Source of the DNA: Acidobacteriaceae bacterium
Lineage (GTDB): Bacteria > Acidobacteriota > Terriglobia > Terriglobales > Acidobacteriaceae
DNA: 7,461 bases
Direction: 5' to 3'
Assembly (NCBI GenBank): GCA_003156495.1
Contig: PMHC01000099.1
Location: 124-7,584 of the forward strand
Made by a program: the position numbers and the translations under genes. Positions 1 to 5,400 of this stretch are shown piece by piece; the stretch's first letter is position 1, and every line of letters begins with the position of its first letter. The notes beneath the pieces were generated by a model. It did no database searches, was not told the DNA's origin, and was given only the letters and a program-made list of their open reading frames with translations.

Positions 1-409
1 CGTTTTGCGGCTTCAGGTCGCGGTGAAAAATGCCCAGCGCATGCGCCGCCTGCAAGCCGTCGGCGATCTGGATGCCGACCGAAAGCACCAGTTGCAAGGT
101 GGCCGGCCCGCGCTCGATCAGCTTGTCGAGCGACTGACCGGGCACGTACTGCATGATGATATAAACTTCGTCGCCGCTCTCGCCGACTTCGTAAATGGCG
201 CAGACATTCGGGTGTTCGATGGCCGAAGCCATGCGCGCCTCGCGCAGCACAGTCGAACGCATCTGTTCGACGGTCAGCAACCCGGTGTGCAACATTTTGA
301 GCACCACCGGCCGCTGCAGCAGCGTGTCGTTGGCCAGATACACAACGCCACTGCCGCCGGAGCCCAGCCGGCGCAAAATTTCGTAATGTGCGATTGTCTT
401 GCGCTTCAT
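1..409 (-). CDS. Serine/threonine protein kinase, Hanks type (N-terminal part, runs off the window)
   Basis: Translating the minus strand from the ATG at 409 gives 136 residues of a eukaryotic-like Ser/Thr kinase before the window ends. Seen: a glycine-rich ATP loop, GSGGSGVVY (residues 16-24); the ATP-anchoring lysine in VLK (K38); an alpha-C glutamate in LREARMASAIEHPNV (E57); a hinge around MQYVPGQSL (86-94); and the catalytic loop HRDLKPQN (129-136) with catalytic Asp131, exactly at the cut edge. The DFG segment, the C-lobe and anything beyond (in this family often a membrane segment and a sensor domain) are outside the window. An AGGAAA ribosome binding site lies just upstream of the ATG. 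The gene is divergent from the protease-like gene at 514 across a gap of about 100 nt, so the two could share a control region. The substrate cannot be told from the sequence. Confidence 0.93.
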   Translation of the reverse strand, partial: MKRKTIAHYEILRRLGSGGSGVVYLANDTLLQRPVVLKMLHTGLLTVEQMRSTVLREARMASAIEHPNVCAIYEVGESGDEVYIIMQYVPGQSLDKLIERGPATLQLVLSVGIQIADGLQAAHALGIFHRDLKPQN

Positions 410-513
410 GCTTTTCCTAGTTTAACGGTGACCAGATAAAAATACGCTAAATACGTGACGTTGCGCACGATCTTAAAGTTAGGCGCGGAAATCTGTTAAC
501 GTCTGTAGTGAGC

Positions 514-2016
514 ATGAACGGCGTTTCTGGACTCGTGGTGGGCATCCGGGGCCCCGTTGCCCGGAGCTGGGTGAAAAGCTGCCGGCGCAGAGTGAATCTT
601 CCGCAAACGGCGCTGTCGCTGGCTTTGGCCGCGGCGCTCGTTCTGCCTTTCCCGTTGCTCGCGGCCCAGCAAGCGTCGCAGCAGCCCGCGCCACAGCAGC
701 CCGCCGGCGTCGGCACGCAACTGCAAACCGGCACATCGAGCGGTCTGGAAGCCGACGAGCGGCTGCGGAATCTTCTCGCCGACCACCAGTACAAGCGCCT
801 CGCCGCCGAACTCGACAAACTGCCCGCTGACGAAGCGCGGTTTTATCGCGGCATTCTGGCCAATCGCTCGAATGACCTCAAACAATCCATCGAAATGCTG
901 GAGCCGCTTGCCGATCGCGTGGCCTCGAGCGGCGACACCGAGCATGAAAAGCTGCTGCGCAAGGCGCTGGCCGAGGATTATCTACGCCTGGGCGACTGGG
1001 CCAAGGCCGCGCAGGCCTACCAGAAGCTCGACGAGCGGCTGCACGCCAAGCTCTCGGCCGACGAGCGGGACGAGATCGAGATGCCGCTGAAGATGCTGCC
1101 GCTGGCCAAGGACAATCCGCCAATAAGCGTCGAGGCCTGCGATCCCTTTGTGCTGCCGGTCAGCACCAATCCGCTGGATCTCATCGATGTGCCGGTTTTT
1201 GTGGACGCGCGCTCGCGCACATGGATGCTGGACCCGACCGCGCCTTTTAATTTGATCGCGCGCTCGACGGCCCGCGAGGTGGGCTTGAAGATTTCGGAAG
1301 AAACCGCGACCATCCGTACACTTACCGGGCGGCCGATTCAGGTGCACTCCACCGTGATTCCGCGCTTCACCCTCGGCGGGCAGCTCACCTTCCGCAACGT
1401 TACAGCTTTTGTCTACGACGACGCGGACTACTACTTTCGCCGTACCGGCTACCAGGTCGAAGGCGTGCTTGGCCTGCCGGCGCTGATGGGCTTTGGCAGC
1501 CTTACCGTCTCCTCCAATTCAACCATCGCGATTCACCCGGCCAAGCAGCTCGATCCCCATGCCAAAGACGACCGGCTCAGCTCGGGCGCGCCCTTTTATC
1601 TTGACGGCGATCAGGTTATCGTCACGTTGGGGCGCGTGCGTGGCCCCGACGACGCAGCACCGCAAGAGGCCAACGAGGACGAGCGCAACTTCGTCATCGA
1701 CGCCGGCGGCCAGTTGAGCTACCTCACCTCGCGCTACTACGAGGAGCACGCCGCAGAATTTATAGGCTTGCAATCGGAGACTTATTCGCCGCCCGGCCAG
1801 CCCTCGGCGCCGCAACTGGCCTACGTTGCCGAGACGGTGCCGCTGGCCATTGGCTCGACGGCGATCAATCTGCACTATCTGCGCGTGCTGACGCAGCCGC
1901 TCGACGCCGCGGCGCTTGAAGATGTCTACGGCGTGCTCGGCGTCGACGCGCTCGGCCAGCTCAAAAGCTACACCTTCGATTACCGCACCATGCGCTTTAC
2001 CGCCAGGGCCGAGTAA
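514..2016 (+). CDS. Exported TPR / retropepsin-like two-lobed protein with degenerate active-site motifs
   Basis: 500-residue protein. A basic stretch (KSCRRR, about 21-26) precedes a hydrophobic core (about 33-50) and AAQQ, which fits a Sec signal peptide; a Gln/Pro-rich linker follows. Residues about 84-176 are helical and TPR-like, with a typical unit at ALAEDYLRLGDWAKAAQAY. Two lobes then resemble retropepsin-type aspartic protease domains. Lobe 1 has WMLDPTAPFNLI (Asp240) and ends in GVLGLPALMGFGSL. Lobe 2 has FVIDAGGQLSYL (Asp396) and ends in GVLGVDALGQL plus an FDYRTMRFT strand. Active retropepsins carry D-T/S-G; here the motifs are DPT and DAG, so proteolysis is doubtful although both aspartates remain. 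The likely site of action is the periplasm or cell envelope. The start is uncertain: ATG 514 fits the switch to GC-rich sequence; GTG 508 is two codons upstream; GTG 571 has a nearby GGAG and would give a more compact signal peptide. Confidence 0.82.
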   Translation: MNGVSGLVVGIRGPVARSWVKSCRRRVNLPQTALSLALAAALVLPFPLLAAQQASQQPAPQQPAGVGTQLQTGTSSGLEADERLRNLLADHQYKRLAAELDKLPADEARFYRGILANRSNDLKQSIEMLEPLADRVASSGDTEHEKLLRKALAEDYLRLGDWAKAAQAYQKLDERLHAKLSADERDEIEMPLKMLPLAKDNPPISVEACDPFVLPVSTNPLDLIDVPVFVDARSRTWMLDPTAPFNLIARSTAREVGLKISEETATIRTLTGRPIQVHSTVIPRFTLGGQLTFRNVTAFVYDDADYYFRRTGYQVEGVLGLPALMGFGSLTVSSNSTIAIHPAKQLDPHAKDDRLSSGAPFYLDGDQVIVTLGRVRGPDDAAPQEANEDERNFVIDAGGQLSYLTSRYYEEHAAEFIGLQSETYSPPGQPSAPQLAYVAETVPLAIGSTAINLHYLRVLTQPLDAAALEDVYGVLGVDALGQLKSYTFDYRTMRFTARAE

Positions 2017-2120
2017 AACGCCGCCAGCGCGCCGCGCCATATACTCTATTTCTGGAGTCTTTTTACCTCTGGCATAAAACGTTTTCCCGCCGCAACCCCA
2101 AAGACTCATGAGGAATGGCT

Positions 2121-2825
2121 ATGTTACTTGAATCGCTTCGCAAAGAAGTTCTTCGCGCCAATCAGGAAATTTCGCGCCGCGGACTGGCGCCGCATACCTT
2201 CGGCAACGCCAGCGGCATTGACCGCTCCGGTTCGCAGCCGTTGATCGTCATCAAGCCCAGCGGCGTCGATTACGCCACCATGAAGCCGGAAGATCTGGTC
2301 GTTACCGATCTTGACGGCAAGATCGTCGAGGGCTCGCTGAATCCGTCGAGCGATCTGGACACGCACACGCTGCTTTATCGCGAGTTTCCGCAAATCGGCG
2401 GCATTGTGCATACGCACTCGGAGTTTGCCACTTCGTGGGCGCAGGCCGGCCGCGCTATTCCCTGCCTTGGCACCACGCACGCCGACTACTTCCACGGCCC
2501 GGTTCCCGTTACACGGCCGCTGACCGAGACCGAAGTCACCGAGGCCTACGTGCGCAACACCGGCGCGGTTATCGCCCAGCACTTTCACACGCAAAATCTC
2601 GATCCGGTCGCCGTTCCCGGCGCGCTGGTTGCAGGACATGCGCCATTTGTGTGGGGCAAGAACGCCATGGAAGCCGTGGAACACGCCGACGTGCTCGAGT
2701 ACATTGCGCGGATGGCCTTCCGCAGCATATTGCTCGGCGCATCGGAAGCCGGCATACCGTCTTACGTGCTGGAACACCACTACCTGCGCAAGCACGGCCC
2801 CCACGCCAGCTACGGCCAGCGGTAG
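2121..2825 (+). CDS. araD: L-ribulose-5-phosphate 4-epimerase (class II aldolase/adducin family)
   Basis: 234-residue enzyme interconverting L-ribulose 5-phosphate and D-xylulose 5-phosphate, the last step linking arabinose use to the pentose phosphate pathway; cytoplasmic and metal dependent. It follows E. coli AraD (231 aa) along its whole length as I recall that sequence. Seen: GNASGIDR phosphate/substrate loop; KPSGVDY; PSSD (residues 75-78); zinc ligands in HTHS (H97, H99) and GHAPFVWG (H173); GTTHADYFHG with catalytic Asp122; and the C-terminal HYLRKHG...SYGQ with Tyr231. All key residues are present. Start choice: GAGGA (2110-2114) sits 6 nt before the ATG at 2121 but directly abuts the ATG at 2115, and E. 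coli AraD also begins with ML-x-x-L; so 2121 is preferred, the alternative adding Met-Ala. No other arabinose genes are in the window. A gap of 104 nt separates it from the upstream gene, so it may have its own promoter. Confidence 0.95.
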   Translation: MLLESLRKEVLRANQEISRRGLAPHTFGNASGIDRSGSQPLIVIKPSGVDYATMKPEDLVVTDLDGKIVEGSLNPSSDLDTHTLLYREFPQIGGIVHTHSEFATSWAQAGRAIPCLGTTHADYFHGPVPVTRPLTETEVTEAYVRNTGAVIAQHFHTQNLDPVAVPGALVAGHAPFVWGKNAMEAVEHADVLEYIARMAFRSILLGASEAGIPSYVLEHHYLRKHGPHASYGQR

Positions 2826-2851
2826 AGCTTTTTCACAATAATTGACTTGCA

Positions 2852-2894
2852 CCCCACCCTAGCCGCGAGAAACAAGAACGCGGCTAGGGTGGGG
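2852..2894. repeat. Long perfect stem-loop between convergent genes (REP-like or bidirectional terminator)
   Basis: The arms 2852-2867 (CCCCACCCTAGCCGCG) and 2879-2894 (CGCGGCTAGGGTGGGG) are perfectly complementary over 16 bp, with an 11-nt A-rich loop between. Two further pairs can form if CA at 2850-2851 bulges. It lies 26 nt after the araD stop and 51 nt beyond the ndk stop, so both transcripts run into it. No T-run follows on either strand, so it is not a standard intrinsic terminator. It may instead stabilise 3' ends, or be one copy of a dispersed intergenic palindrome. The fold is seen directly; the role is inferred. Confidence 0.7.
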
Positions 2895-2945
2895 CACCCA
2901 TATTTCCATTACATTTTCACTACATTATCGGTAAAAATGCTCCAG

Positions 2946-3362
2946 CTATAGCAGCTCGTAGCCGGCGAACCAGTAGCCGATCTCGTAGGCCGCCGTCTCT
3001 TCGGCATCGGAGCCGTGGATGGCATTGTGCTCGATCGAGGTGGCGAACTTCTTGCGGATCGTTCCCTCCGCGGCCTTGGCCGGGTCGGTGGCGCCCATCA
3101 GCTTGCGCAGGTCGGCGATAGCGTTTTCCTTTTCCAGAACCATCAAAATCAGCGGCCCCGAAGACATGAAGTCGGTCAAGCTGCCGAAAAACGGCTTGCT
3201 GCGGTGCACGGCATAAAAGCCCTCCGCCTCGTGCTTGGAGATGGTTTGCTTTTTGATGGCGACGATGCCGAAGCCAGCTTTGGCGATCTCCGACAGAATG
3301 GTCCCGGCCAATCCGCTGCGGACCGCGTCAGGTTTGATGATGCTAAAAGTGCGTTGCGGCAT
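2946..3362 (-). CDS. ndk: Nucleoside diphosphate kinase
   Basis: 138-residue cytoplasmic enzyme that moves the gamma phosphate from ATP to other NDPs through a phosphohistidine, balancing NTP and dNTP pools. The length is normal for bacterial Ndk. Seen: RTFSIIKPDAV with Lys10; GFYAVHRSKPFF (Tyr50); SGPLILMVLE; Arg86, Thr92 (MGATDP) and Arg103 (GTIR) of the phosphate site; and NAIHGSDAEETA with the phosphorylated His116 and Asn113. Usual bacterial sequences read HGSDS; the Ala here is a mild change. The start is secure: an AAGGAG ribosome binding site (complement of 3370-3375) lies 7 nt upstream of the ATG at 3362. The gene stands alone and faces araD across the stem-loop at 2852-2894. Confidence 0.97.
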   Translation of the reverse strand: MPQRTFSIIKPDAVRSGLAGTILSEIAKAGFGIVAIKKQTISKHEAEGFYAVHRSKPFFGSLTDFMSSGPLILMVLEKENAIADLRKLMGATDPAKAAEGTIRKKFATSIEHNAIHGSDAEETAAYEIGYWFAGYELL

Positions 3363-3398
3363 GAAGTAGCTCCTTAATCAATCGATTTTTCCACACTT

Positions 3399-3404
3399 AT
3401 TGTA
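3399..3404 (-). promoter_or_regulatory. Possible -10 box for ndk
   Basis: On the minus strand TACAAT occurs 37 nt upstream of the ndk ATG, matching the TATAAT consensus at 5 of 6 positions. No convincing TTGACA-like -35 is found 16-18 nt further upstream (the sequence there is AGGGAA or CAAGGG). The position is right for a short leader carrying the AAGGAG site. This is a weak, motif-only call. Confidence 0.3.
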
Positions 3405-3429
3405 GCCGAGCGCGCGAGCTCTTCCCTTG

Positions 3430-3572
3430 TAGCAGCGCGTGCGGGCGTTTCCCCATCCTCCGCGTCGCGAGGTCGCATTTAACAGATTTTTAATCAGTAG
3501 TTTAAGCTCATATTCGCGCGCCTTGAAGGACTGCATCCAGCCTTTGGCGAGGAGGTTTTATCGCGCAAAGTT
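3430..3572. other. Non-coding stretch upstream of the leader element
   Basis: The first half of the gap between ndk and the small membrane protein gene. I find no gene, tRNA or repeat in it. An AT-rich patch at about 3478-3515 includes TTAACA (3479-3484, close to a -35) but no good -10 at the right distance; it is still the likeliest place for the promoter driving the downstream gene. At 3549-3556 there is GAGGAGGT, an ideal match to the 16S anti-Shine-Dalgarno, yet no ATG, GTG or TTG follows at a working distance. Confidence 0.4.
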
Positions 3573-3728
3573 ACATTGGTAACCTTGCCGGTGGTGTAAC
3601 CCTCGATCCCACAAAAGGCGTATCGGTAAGCAGCGTTTTTCTGTCCGCAACACGCTCGTTTTCTGCTAAAAATAATGGGTGCACGAAAGTGCGCAGGGCC
3701 CCGGTCTCTAGCATTCGGTTACCAATGT
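3573..3728 (+). ncRNA. Candidate structured 5' leader RNA closed by a 12-bp inverted repeat
   Basis: ACATTGGTAACC (3573-3584) and GGTTACCAATGT (3717-3728) are perfectly complementary and would close a 156-nt element ending 22 nt before the ATG of the next gene. Inside, on the same strand, other pairings are possible: GTGG 3591-3594 with CCAC 3609-3612; AGCAGCGT 3629-3636 with ACGC 3652-3655 plus TGCT 3664-3667 (8 bp with an 8-nt bulge); and GTGCAC/GTGCGC 3679-3694 capped by a GAAA tetraloop, including one G-U pair. A long closing stem with internal hairpins just ahead of a ribosome binding site is the layout of a riboswitch or regulatory leader. It does not match the c-di-GMP-I, cobalamin, TPP or SAM riboswitch consensus that I know. 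Alternative: two protein-binding sites, since each arm contains the palindromic core GGTNACC. The inverted repeat is seen; the RNA role is inferred. Confidence 0.4.
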
Positions 3729-3736
3729 TCGTTTTG

Positions 3737-3741
3737 AAGGA
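3737..3741 (+). promoter_or_regulatory. Ribosome binding site of the small membrane protein gene
   Basis: AAGGA ends 9 nt before the ATG at 3751 and sits 8 nt after the 3' arm of the inverted repeat. It is left single-stranded if the closing stem forms, so folding elsewhere in the leader could affect access to it. Confidence 0.6.
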
Positions 3742-3750
3742 TTACTGACA

Positions 3751-4266
3751 ATGCTTATTGCTCTACAAGTTTTGACCGTGACTGCCATTGCGACTTATCT
3801 GTTTTGTTGGCGCAAAAGCGCCCACGCGCGTAATGCGCAGACATGGGCAACATTGCTTGCCAGGCTGCGCCCCGAGTGGAGCGCGCGCGAGTTGAGCGAC
3901 CACTTTCTTTGGCAGGAAGGCCTGAGCGCCACGCCAGAAGATGCCTGGCGGCGCATGGAGGGGCCGAAGGGCTTGTGGGTGATCTACCAGAATGCGCGAG
4001 TCATGATCGAAATGGCAGACTACGCGCAGCGCAACTGCGAGGGCGTTGACCGGCTGTTGGTGGAGACCCTGCGCAGCGACGCCATGCAGATTCGCGTTTG
4101 CGTGCTGACGGCTCTGGCCCAATATGCGCTTATGCAAGCCAGTGAAGGCGTGCGCGTGAACGCATATCGCGCCGCAGCTTTGTATACGGGAATGGCTGCG
4201 CGGATGACGCAACTGTTGCAAACCAACGCAGCTACGCTGGTGCCCGACTTCGTGGCGGCCATGTAA
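3751..4266 (+). CDS. Small membrane-anchored protein of unknown function
   Basis: 171 residues, family not recognised. Seen: a hydrophobic N-terminus (about residues 2-19, LIALQVLTVTAIATYLFC) followed at once by basic WRKSAHAR, which fits a signal anchor or single membrane segment. The remainder is mostly helical and soluble-looking, with a Trp-rich middle (WATLL, PEWSARELSDHFLWQEG, EDAWRRMEGPKGLWVIYQNARVMIEMADYA) and three cysteines (19, 96, 117). No catalytic motif, zinc site or repeat is visible. Translation is supported by AAGGA 9 nt before the ATG and by GC-rich third positions. The gene forms a single-gene unit between a candidate structured leader (3573-3728) and a strong intrinsic terminator (4292-4317), which suggests it is expressed and regulated on its own. 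Confidence 0.82.
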   Translation: MLIALQVLTVTAIATYLFCWRKSAHARNAQTWATLLARLRPEWSARELSDHFLWQEGLSATPEDAWRRMEGPKGLWVIYQNARVMIEMADYAQRNCEGVDRLLVETLRSDAMQIRVCVLTALAQYALMQASEGVRVNAYRAAALYTGMAARMTQLLQTNAATLVPDFVAAM

Positions 4267-4291
4267 CCGCCAATTCATCCAGGGACAGGAT

Positions 4292-4317
4292 CCCCGGCTT
4301 CGGCCGGGGTTTCTTTT
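4292..4317 (+). terminator. Intrinsic (rho-independent) terminator
   Basis: CCCCGGC (4292-4298), a TTCG tetraloop (4299-4302) and GCCGGGG (4303-4309) form a perfect 7-bp GC stem followed by TTTCTTTT (4310-4317). It lies 25 nt after the stop codon at 4266 and ends transcription of the small membrane protein gene. There is no T-run on the other strand, so it should not serve the convergent aldo/keto reductase gene. Confidence 0.93.
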
Positions 4318-4337
4318 GCCCATGTAGTCAGAAGAAA

Positions 4338-5315
4338 TCAGGCTGGCATTGCCGCCAGAAACTGGCCGATGCGTGTGTACTCTTCTTCGCTGAGCCGAAA
4401 CTTGAGTGCCGCCGCGGTTTCTTCCACCTGCCGCGCGCTGCGTCCGCCGACAATCGCCGCCGTAATGGCAGGATGATGCAACGTCCAGGCCACGGCTACC
4501 ACGCCCGGTGTAACGCCGTGAGCCGCGCCAATCTCACGCAGTAGTTCGACCAGTTTCAGATTGCGGCTCAAACGCGGCTCGTTGAATTCGGCCGCCTTGC
4601 GCCGCCAGTCGTCGGCCGGCAGCGAGGCCACGCGCGCCGCGCTCATTTTGCCCGTCAGCAGCCCCGAGACCATCGGCGAATAGTTGATGACGCCGATGCC
4701 GTTGGCCTGCGCAAAGGGCAGAATTTCCGCTTCCACCTCGCGGCGCAGCATCGAATACGGCGGCTGCAGGCTGGTGATGGGGGCGATTTTTTGCGCGCGT
4801 CGCATCTGCGCGACGGAAAAATTCGAAACCCCGATCCAGCGCAGCTTGCCCTGCTCGCGCAGTTTGGCCAGCGCCTCCCAGCCCTCTTCGACTTCGGAGT
4901 CGGGATTGGGCCAGTGTATCTGGTAAAGATCGATTTGCTCGACGCCCAGCCGCCGCAATGAGTTCTCGACCTCTTCGGCCAGCGAGCCGGCCTTGAGCGA
5001 ACTGTAGATCGAGCGGTCCTCATGCCAGCGCATGGAGCACTTGGTAAAGATGTAGGGCTTGTGCGTGGTCGATTTCAGCGCGCGGCCAACCACCTCTTCC
5101 GAGTGGCCCAGGCCGTAGATGGCCGCCGTGTCGATCCAGTTGACGCCAAGATCGAGCGCGCGATCGATGGCGGCGATTGAGTCGGAATCCTCCTGGTGGC
5201 CCCAGGAAAATTGCCAGTCGCCGCCGCCAACAGCCCATGCGCCGAAGCCGATGGCGGTGATGCGGAGGTCGGAGTTGCCGAGAGTGCGTAATGCGGACGA
5301 AGCGGATTCAGTCAT
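4338..5315 (-). CDS. Aldo/keto reductase, IolS/AKR11-like
   Basis: 325-residue NAD(P)H-dependent oxidoreductase with the TIM-barrel aldo/keto reductase fold; cytoplasmic. The catalytic tetrad is complete: Asp62 (NWIDTAAIYG), Tyr67, Lys92 (FTKCSM) and His134 (YQIHWPNP). Other family signatures: IGFGAWAVGG near the start, GHSEEVVGRAL, IGVSNFS (161-167), and a C-terminal cofactor segment IVGGRSARQVEE (288-299). The overall pattern (LGxSDLxxxxIGxG, YxxLxRExE-like SMLRREVE, SPMVSGLLTGK) resembles IolS/YhdN-type proteins; the substrate cannot be predicted. Start: the frame is open up to 5438, but the family N-terminus begins near ATG 5315 and the extension would overlap the divergent methyltransferase. 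No Shine-Dalgarno is seen before 5315; the upstream TCTATTTGAATGTC could hold a -10 box very close to the ATG. Confidence 0.93.
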   Translation of the reverse strand: MTESASSALRTLGNSDLRITAIGFGAWAVGGGDWQFSWGHQEDSDSIAAIDRALDLGVNWIDTAAIYGLGHSEEVVGRALKSTTHKPYIFTKCSMRWHEDRSIYSSLKAGSLAEEVENSLRRLGVEQIDLYQIHWPNPDSEVEEGWEALAKLREQGKLRWIGVSNFSVAQMRRAQKIAPITSLQPPYSMLRREVEAEILPFAQANGIGVINYSPMVSGLLTGKMSAARVASLPADDWRRKAAEFNEPRLSRNLKLVELLREIGAAHGVTPGVVAVAWTLHHPAITAAIVGGRSARQVEETAAALKFRLSEEEYTRIGQFLAAMPA

Positions 5316-5385
5316 GACATTCAAATAGATGCGCGGCAACGGCGCGGCGTTGCAATGCTTTGCGAAAGTGTTCTGGAGGGGGCGA

Positions 5386-5391
5386 TATAGT
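5386..5391 (+). promoter_or_regulatory. Possible -10 box for the methyltransferase gene
   Basis: TATAGT ends 9 nt before the preferred ATG at 5401, which would start the transcript at or within a few bases of the start codon (leaderless or nearly so). No good -35 is found 16-18 nt upstream. The GGAGGG at 5375-5380 is about 20 nt from the ATG, too far for a normal ribosome binding site. This is a motif-only call. Confidence 0.3.
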
Positions 5392-5400
5392 TTTAACAGT

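Noticed and set aside
5..439. Plus-strand open frame across the kinase gene
   Set aside because: It is the antisense shadow of an unmistakable kinase with G-loop, lysine and HRDLKPQN motifs on the minus strand.
2043..2064. Possible terminator after the protease-like gene (ACTC/GAGT followed by CTTTTT)
   Set aside because: The stem is only 4 bp with an 8-nt loop, too weak to claim despite the T-run.
1519..2109. Minus-strand open frame of 196 codons inside the protease-like gene
   Set aside because: Its composition mirrors the high-GC coding strand, it has no recognisable domain, and the plus-strand frame has the signal peptide and lobe patterns.
2124..2852. Minus-strand open frame of 242 codons opposite araD
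   Set aside because: It is an antisense shadow; the plus strand encodes a full AraD with all catalytic residues.
3573..3728. Known riboswitch (c-di-GMP-I, cobalamin) or MITE
   Set aside because: The GGTTACC near the 3' end recalls the c-di-GMP-I closing stem and CTGTCCGCAAC recalls a cobalamin element, but the remaining conserved bases of both are absent. No target-site duplication flanks the inverted repeat, so a MITE is not supported.
5329..5400. N-terminal extension of the methyltransferase to ATG 5329
   Set aside because: It falls in the short divergent promoter region, has no ribosome binding site, and includes the candidate -10 box.
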